Source: Ruania halotolerans (lineage in GTDB: Bacteria > Actinomycetota > Actinomycetes > Actinomycetales > Beutenbergiaceae). From it: 64,000 bases of DNA. Below the pieces are notes generated by a model. It searched no databases. It had not been told where the DNA came from and saw nothing but the letters and a program-made list of their open reading frames with translations. Positions 59,752-64,000 of the stretch are shown here, piece after piece. The stretch is from NCBI RefSeq assembly GCF_021049285.1, contig NZ_CP088017.1, forward strand, positions 248,001 through 312,000, in the 5' to 3' direction. The position numbers and the translations under genes are program-made. Positions within the stretch are counted from its first letter, which is position 1. Every line of letters begins with the position of its first letter.

Positions 59752-61717
59752 CCCGGACTCGATGGTGCGGGATGTCACGATCGAGCAGGCTCCCGCCGTG
59801 GGCGACGTGCTCCGGGTGGCCGGGAGCTTCGTCGGAGCTGTTGACGTCGATACCGACGTCGGTGTGCTCACTGTGAAGGGGGAGCACTTCACTTATGCGG
59901 TGGCAGGGCTCGGGGACGTGTTCTTCTTCGAGTCCCGTGACGAGATGCTTGCCGGGGGGCCCGCGTCGAGTGAACCCACGTCCCGAATGGGGGTATGGGC
60001 GGCATCGGTGCCGGCATCGGCCGCGCAGGTGCGCATCGGTGCGGGCTTCTCCGTCGATGACAGTGACGAGGCGGTGGCACGCGCGGTGGACGCCGCCGGG
60101 ACCTCTGCGGCGGATGCTCGCGCGGACCTGGTGGACTTCTGGGCGGACGCGCTGGCCGGGGTGCCGCACCCGCAGGACTTCTCCCTACTGGGAGTGTCTG
60201 ACGATCGCGGACTCACCGATGAGCAGGTCCGCAGTGCGTATTACCGGGCGTTCGTGGCGTTGTACTCCAACGTGTTGCCGCCTCAGCCCGAGACCGGGTT
60301 CGCCTATCGCACAGTGGCGACCGGTAAGCCTTCAATGTGGAACCACGGGGCCGACGGGGCACGATCGGCGGCGGCGTGGGAGAGCTTCATCGGAGTCCAG
60401 CTCCTGGCCTACATCGACCCGGAAGCGGCGTGGGACTCCTACAACGGGCTGATGACACTCGTCGATGACGAGGGTTCCCTGGGTGGGGAGAGTTTGCCCA
60501 GCCGCAAGGCTCAGGCCGCGTGGGTGCTGTATGAGATGACCGGGGACGAGAACGAGTTGGCGACCAGCTACGATTCGCTGATCCGGCTGCTGCAGTGGCA
60601 GGCTGAAAACCCCCGCTGGATTTACGGCGCCTACGACCACCCCGGCGAGCGAGACTCCGAGTTCGTCACTTCGCTGATCATCGATGTCGATTACGGTATC
60701 CAGATCGCCGAGGTCCTGGGCCACACCGAGGACATCGCCATGCTGGCGGACCTGCGCGCGGAGCTTCTCACCGGATACCAGGAGGATTTCTGGGAGTCCC
60801 CTGATGAGCTCCCGGCGCGGTGGTACATCCCTGGCGACCCCGAGTGCGACGTCCTCGGAGCATGCTTTGGCGACGAGTTGCACGATCTCCAGACGCTGAG
60901 TTCGATGCACCTGGAGGGACTCGACGACGAGCGGCACGCGACCCTCGAGTCGTTCTTCGACTCGGTCTACCGGCCGGACGAGCAGCTCGCCGGCTTCGCC
61001 GGCGTGAAGTACACGAGCCTGTCATTCACCGCATACGCGCTGTTCGATCACGGTCGGGCGCAGGCGGCGCAGACGCTGACCAGCTCCGTGCTGCGCGACA
61101 TCGTCGCGAGCGGGTCTTTCGCTGAGGCCTACAACCCGTCCGAGTCCGGCCCCGCCCCGATGGGCGTGCGCCCCTCGATCTTCGGACTGGCTTCCGTGAT
61201 CGACGCCGTCTGGCTCAACAACGGGTACCGGATGGACCTGGGCGATCCCCACGCCTTGCTTGCTCCAGGAGTCGAGGGCGGCCTGACCAGCATCGCCTAC
61301 CGGGGTCAGGAGCTGAATGTGGCAGTTGATGCCGCGGTTCAGGAAGTGGTCTTCTCCGGCAGCGCTGTCGCGGCGACCGCGGGATGCAACACCATCACCG
61401 GAGTTGCGATCGGCTCCACCATCGCCCTTCCCGCCGAGTGTGAGAGTGGCACCGATCCCGACCCGACGGATCCAACCGACCCGACGGACCCGACCGACCC
61501 GACGGACCCGGGCACGACAGATCCCGGTACTGGGCCCGACTCGGAGGAAAGCGTGTCCGAGACGCCCACCCTCGGTGGGGACAGCACCGGCGGCCGCGAC
61601 GGACTGGCCGACACTGGAGCCGGGGGGCTGCCGCTCGCGCTGGCGGCGTTGTGCGCCCTGCTTCTCGGCGGGCTGGTCCTCCTCGCTCGCCAGCGAACGG
61701 TCTCGGACCGCAGCTGA
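58475..61717 (+). CDS. LADTG-anchored putative glycosidase, copy 2
   Basis: A 1080-residue paralogue of the preceding gene with the same order: signal peptide, two beta-sandwich domains, helical glycosidase-like region, PTDPTDP stalk and LADTG at about residue 1043 with a membrane helix. The N-terminal 425 residues are the same as copy 1 apart from Gly-Cys in place of Trp-Gly. The helical domain is a mosaic of identical and divergent patches; the part at about 770-860 (YIPGDPECDVLGACFGDELH against YFPGDPTCGPRSGCYGNLFQ) differs most and may alter substrate choice. It lacks the extra Ig-like domain of copy 1 before the anchor. Confidence 0.8.
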   Translation: MRRLSAVLMPGVLVVGVVVAGPVAGAAGVPGGVVDPLDLALSGPDQQRSMSLPESRLVLNPQNFYLPESEVEQNTGPSMPLGAGYYANDEAVTMPDFFELFEGVAGEPPVLADDPSGIEVGFADEFDEFSDEWVPEPGLDVSIVDGVAHLSVLPDSPVPWPAMAREVTVDLDVTPVLRVALPSVSGQWALKLNDGADVDIEVQPGSSAGGVHSFDLSSITGGCGEQTFTIKFFAVGGDAQIQVDSLRLQGQQAGFVENFTSETLEWDVGAGMGAEVADGALTLSVLPENQYGYGAIQRGVDVDLDEFPVLRLALPSTSGDWALKVSAGGGADIDLEAGSNESGVHSFDVAAATGWSGSTSFTIKLFAVGGGAQIVVDSVRMVSAAQGQQWVHGADEFENFWSPASLDFSATYPGGTVVQGADTMVGPDSMVRDVTIEQAPAVGDVLRVAGSFVGAVDVDTDVGVLTVKGEHFTYAVAGLGDVFFFESRDEMLAGGPASSEPTSRMGVWAASVPASAAQVRIGAGFSVDDSDEAVARAVDAAGTSAADARADLVDFWADALAGVPHPQDFSLLGVSDDRGLTDEQVRSAYYRAFVALYSNVLPPQPETGFAYRTVATGKPSMWNHGADGARSAAAWESFIGVQLLAYIDPEAAWDSYNGLMTLVDDEGSLGGESLPSRKAQAAWVLYEMTGDENELATSYDSLIRLLQWQAENPRWIYGAYDHPGERDSEFVTSLIIDVDYGIQIAEVLGHTEDIAMLADLRAELLTGYQEDFWESPDELPARWYIPGDPECDVLGACFGDELHDLQTLSSMHLEGLDDERHATLESFFDSVYRPDEQLAGFAGVKYTSLSFTAYALFDHGRAQAAQTLTSSVLRDIVASGSFAEAYNPSESGPAPMGVRPSIFGLASVIDAVWLNNGYRMDLGDPHALLAPGVEGGLTSIAYRGQELNVAVDAAVQEVVFSGSAVAATAGCNTITGVAIGSTIALPAECESGTDPDPTDPTDPTDPTDPTDPGTTDPGTGPDSEESVSETPTLGGDSTGGRDGLADTGAGGLPLALAALCALLLGGLVLLARQRTVSDRS

Positions 61718-61721
61718 GGAC

Positions 61722-61763
61722 CTCCGGCGTCGATCCGGACACCCGGCCAGATCGACGCCGGAG
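61722..61763 (+). terminator. Terminator after glycosidase copy 2
   Basis: A perfect 14-bp stem (CTCCGGCGTCGATC at 61722-61735 against 61750-61763) with a 14-base loop, four bases after the stop codon. It could also serve the convergent esterase gene. Confidence 0.78.
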
Positions 61764-61805
61764 CCGACTTCTAGTGCCCGTCAGATGATGGCTGCGCAAG
61801 CGACC

Positions 61806-62780
61806 TCAATGTAGGCGGGTGCGCAACCAGTCCACTTGGCGTGACCAGTGGGACGTACCGCCGCCCTCGTGACCGTTGTACGGATAGACCGACATCTCCT
61901 TGTCTGCGTTCTTGAACCGGTGATAGGCGGCAAAGACAGTCGACGGCAACGAGATGTCATCCATCAGGGCAACGGACATCAAGACCGGTGCGTCGACAGA
62001 GGCGGCGAAATTCACCCCGTCGAGGTAGGACAGTGTGTTCAAGACGGTATCCGTGGAGTCGCGGTGAACAGAAAGATACCGCCGCAACTCCCCGGCTGCG
62101 TCGGCGGAGGCGTGGTCCAGGTACCGCTTGAAGTGGCACAGGAACGGAACGTCAGGCAGGACGGCGCGGACGAGCCCGGACAGGCCGGCCGCCGCGAGGC
62201 TGACGCCACCGCCCTGACTCACGCCAGTGACGGCGATCCGTGCAGGGTCGACGATGTCCAGTTGTGTCGCGGCCTCGATCAGCAGCACCGCGTCGGTGTA
62301 AAGCCGCCGGTAGTAGCTGGTCGACGGATCGGTGACACCGCGTGTGAGGAAGCCCGGAGCTGCAGGGCCGCTCCCGTGCGGATCCGGCGTTGCCCCCGGC
62401 CCGGCGTTCGGCCACGCGCTGCCCTGCCCGCGGGTGTCCATGACGAGGTGGGCGAATCCGCTGGCCGCCCAGCCGAGGCGGTCGGTGGCCAATCCGCGCC
62501 CGCCGCCGTAACCGATGAACTCGATCACCACCGGGAACGGGCCCGGTCCGGTCGGGTGCAGTAGCCACGCCTTGATCGGGTCGCCGCCGAAACCCGAGAA
62601 CGTCACGTCCCACGCCGCCAGCTCGGTGAGAGGAGTCTCAGCCCGGGACACCACAGTCTCGCGCGCCAGTGCCCGCGATTCCTGCAGGGTCGAGGTCCAG
62701 AACTGGTCGAAGTCGGCGGGCCGGGAAACCTGGGGACGGTAGGACCAGAGCTCATCCAGCGGCAGATCGGTCTGGGGCAT
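61806..62780 (-). CDS. AXE1-family acetyl esterase
   Basis: A 324-residue alpha/beta hydrolase of the acetyl xylan esterase / cephalosporin C deacetylase family. Motifs are DFDQFWTSTLQESRAL, IEFIGYGGGRG (oxyanion region), the VMDTRGQGSAWP RGQ motif, GVSQGGGVSLAAAGL with the nucleophile Ser, MDDISLPSTVFAAYH with the Asp, and YNGHEGGG with the His. It removes acetyl groups from acetylated oligosaccharides, in the cytoplasm since no signal peptide is seen. It follows the GH38-like gene by 12 bases, in the same operon. Confidence 0.9.
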   Translation of the reverse strand: MPQTDLPLDELWSYRPQVSRPADFDQFWTSTLQESRALARETVVSRAETPLTELAAWDVTFSGFGGDPIKAWLLHPTGPGPFPVVIEFIGYGGGRGLATDRLGWAASGFAHLVMDTRGQGSAWPNAGPGATPDPHGSGPAAPGFLTRGVTDPSTSYYRRLYTDAVLLIEAATQLDIVDPARIAVTGVSQGGGVSLAAAGLSGLVRAVLPDVPFLCHFKRYLDHASADAAGELRRYLSVHRDSTDTVLNTLSYLDGVNFAASVDAPVLMSVALMDDISLPSTVFAAYHRFKNADKEMSVYPYNGHEGGGTSHWSRQVDWLRTRLH

Positions 62781-62792
62781 GGTGAGCGGTTC

Positions 62793-64000
62793 CTAACTGT
62801 TCACACGGAAGGTTTCCGGGCCCGCGCCGAGGGCGCAGGCACGCTCCAGCGCGTCGGCGGCACCCATCTCGCCCCAGGCAACATGAAACCGGAACTCGTG
62901 GAAGCCGCTGACGTCGGCCCGGAAGTTCGTCTCCCACGTCGTGTTCAGGGCCCATGCGGCAACCTCGCGCTGATTCGCCTGCTGGTCCGGGCCGTCGTTC
63001 AATCGGATCGCTCGGTGGTCGATACCACCGAGAGAGATTAACGGTGTGTCCGGAGTGGCGACGGCGACCGCATAACCGCCGGCCTCCTGCACGAAACCTC
63101 GCTGGAGGAGCAGGTAGTCCTGCAACGTGCCGTGGATCTGATCGATCGCCGGGCGTAGCAGCGCGCCGGTCTTCTCGACCCACAGCGTCCCGGCGCCGTC
63201 CGGCCCGAACGGCAGGGGGAGGAGGAGGTTCTCGGCCTCCCAGCTGCCCGCGGCGCGACATCTGACCGAGACGTTCAGCAGCGGCTCGATCATCGAGCAC
63301 TCGAGCTCGACCCGGACGTGCTCGAAGCCGGGCAGGCTCAGCTGTAGCTCGGCTCTGGTGGCAATCGGACCGCGGGAGGTCACCCTAGCGGCGGTGACCT
63401 TGGCAGTGGTGACTGCCGCCTGGGCAGGAGTCCTATTCCTCCCGGACGCCATCCGGGGGCCGACGGGGTCGGAGCCGCTCTGCCATCGCGAGTGCACAGC
63501 GGCGAACGGCGCCTGGCCCGTGCCCCGCAGAATGCTGCGACCGGTGGCGAGGTCGACCACCTCGGCGATCCCACGATGCGGGTCGAGCACGATGCGGGTT
63601 CGCGCTCCCTCCAGGACGTGCTCGTCAGTGTCCTCAGCGCCATTCGTGCTGACGTCGGCGACACGGTCCACCCCAGCGATCTGGCCGATGTGTGCCGGCT
63701 CTTCACGCACCTCCACGACCGTGTCGTAGCCCGGGGGCATCTCGAGCTCGACGAGCAACTCGACCCCTCGCGGCACCGGGCGGCTCTGACAACGCAGGGC
63801 TCTGCCCTCGTGGTAGGCGACCGGCTCCGTGCCGAGGCGCGTGAAGAGCCAGTCATCGATGTGCAGGCGTAGCACTGACAGTGTCGATGCCGATGTGTTG
63901 ACCGCTCGGTAGCGCAACGGCTCGTTCTTCGAGGGCAGGAACGTCTCCCCACCAGCAGCGCGCGCCCGGGTCAGCGCAGCAGTCGCAGCCGCATGGGCCT
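62793..64000 (-). CDS. C-terminal part of a GH38-like protein (5' end outside window)
   Basis: The frame stays open to the window edge, giving about 401 residues of the C-terminus. It is beta-rich: LRYRAVNTSASTLSVLRLHI, an Asp/Glu-rich linker strand TRIVLDPHRGIAEVVDLATG (as in the central domain of alpha-mannosidases), LPFGPDGAGTLWVEKTGALL and ALNTTWETNFRADVSGFHEF, the last resembling the WxTNF strand near the end of GH38 proteins. The catalytic domain would be upstream, outside the window, so the family call is provisional. A TTG at 63917 is not the start. Together with the esterase it suggests breakdown of an acetylated, possibly mannose-containing glycan. Confidence 0.6.
   Translation of the reverse strand, partial: AHAAATAALTRARAAGGETFLPSKNEPLRYRAVNTSASTLSVLRLHIDDWLFTRLGTEPVAYHEGRALRCQSRPVPRGVELLVELEMPPGYDTVVEVREEPAHIGQIAGVDRVADVSTNGAEDTDEHVLEGARTRIVLDPHRGIAEVVDLATGRSILRGTGQAPFAAVHSRWQSGSDPVGPRMASGRNRTPAQAAVTTAKVTAARVTSRGPIATRAELQLSLPGFEHVRVELECSMIEPLLNVSVRCRAAGSWEAENLLLPLPFGPDGAGTLWVEKTGALLRPAIDQIHGTLQDYLLLQRGFVQEAGGYAVAVATPDTPLISLGGIDHRAIRLNDGPDQQANQREVAAWALNTTWETNFRADVSGFHEFRFHVAWGEMGAADALERACALGAGPETFRVNS

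Noticed and set aside
1-64000. Mobile elements, tRNA genes or phage genes
   Set aside because: No transposase, integrase, terminal inverted repeats with target duplications, cloverleaf-like sequence or phage structural protein was recognised; the TagC/P68-like propeller alone is not evidence of a prophage.

Overview
The window is GC-rich DNA with strong third-position GC bias, many GTG starts, Shine-Dalgarno sites of the AAGGAG/GGAGG type, Tat- and lipobox-carrying secreted proteins, a mycothiol-enzyme-type DinB protein and sortase signals of both the LPxTG and LAxTG kinds. This fits a high-GC Gram-positive actinobacterium. The many CUT1 sugar ABC operons and long anchored surface proteins suggest Micrococcales (for example the Beutenbergia/Ruania/Georgenia side), but that placement is an inference from style, not from a marker gene. 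No tRNA, rRNA, insertion sequence, prophage or CRISPR array was seen.

Layout. 0-7.7 kb: a small lipoprotein, a DeoR regulator, and a leftward ugp-like operon (two permeases, a UgpB-like binding protein, a glycerophosphodiester phosphodiesterase and a TagC-like propeller), then mgtC. 7.8-10.5 kb: lipoprotein, small monooxygenase-like protein, release factor 3. 10.5-18.9 kb: a leftward sugar operon (hydroxyacid dehydrogenase, DUF2264 enzyme, binding protein, two permeases, DUF624 protein) with a divergent DeoR/LacI-hybrid regulator. 18.9-25.3 kb: AMIN-like lipoprotein, GH29 fucosidase, serine hydrolase, LPTTG-anchored repeat protein. 25.3-28.4 kb: two regulator/DinB-fold gene pairs. 28.5-30.3 kb: a permease pair without a binding protein.

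30.5-44.8 kb is the most unusual part. It has an ECF-type sigma factor fused to a zinc-finger-like segment, a transmembrane helix and an outside Ig-like part; a secreted Ig-fold protein; a PIG-L deacetylase / ATP-grasp / family 2 glycosyltransferase operon that looks like an exopolysaccharide synthesis unit; a MalT/LAL-like LuxR regulator; and a 1608-residue SdrD/DUF11-type LPTTG surface protein. Upstream of that last gene are four 11-bp direct repeats matching the Streptomyces PHO-box pattern. 44.9-48.2 kb is a tight trio: lipoprotein, beta-helix lipoprotein and Tat-exported Dyp-type peroxidase.

48.3-54.6 kb is sdaA-gcvT-gcvH-gcvP behind a tandem glycine riboswitch, so that glycine switches on its own breakdown to one-carbon units and, through serine, to pyruvate. 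54.8-61.7 kb holds two tandem LADTG-anchored glycosidase-like proteins whose first 1.3 kb are almost identical. 61.8-64 kb continues the glycan theme with an AXE1-type esterase and the C-terminal part of a GH38-like protein that runs off the window. A pair of related 66-68-bp palindromes, each between two convergent gene ends 20 kb apart, looks like a dispersed intergenic repeat family.

Taken together the window encodes uptake and breakdown of glycans and glycerophosphodiesters plus building of a decorated cell surface. None of the three ABC transporter sets has its own ATPase, so they presumably share an MsiK/UgpC-type ATPase elsewhere.
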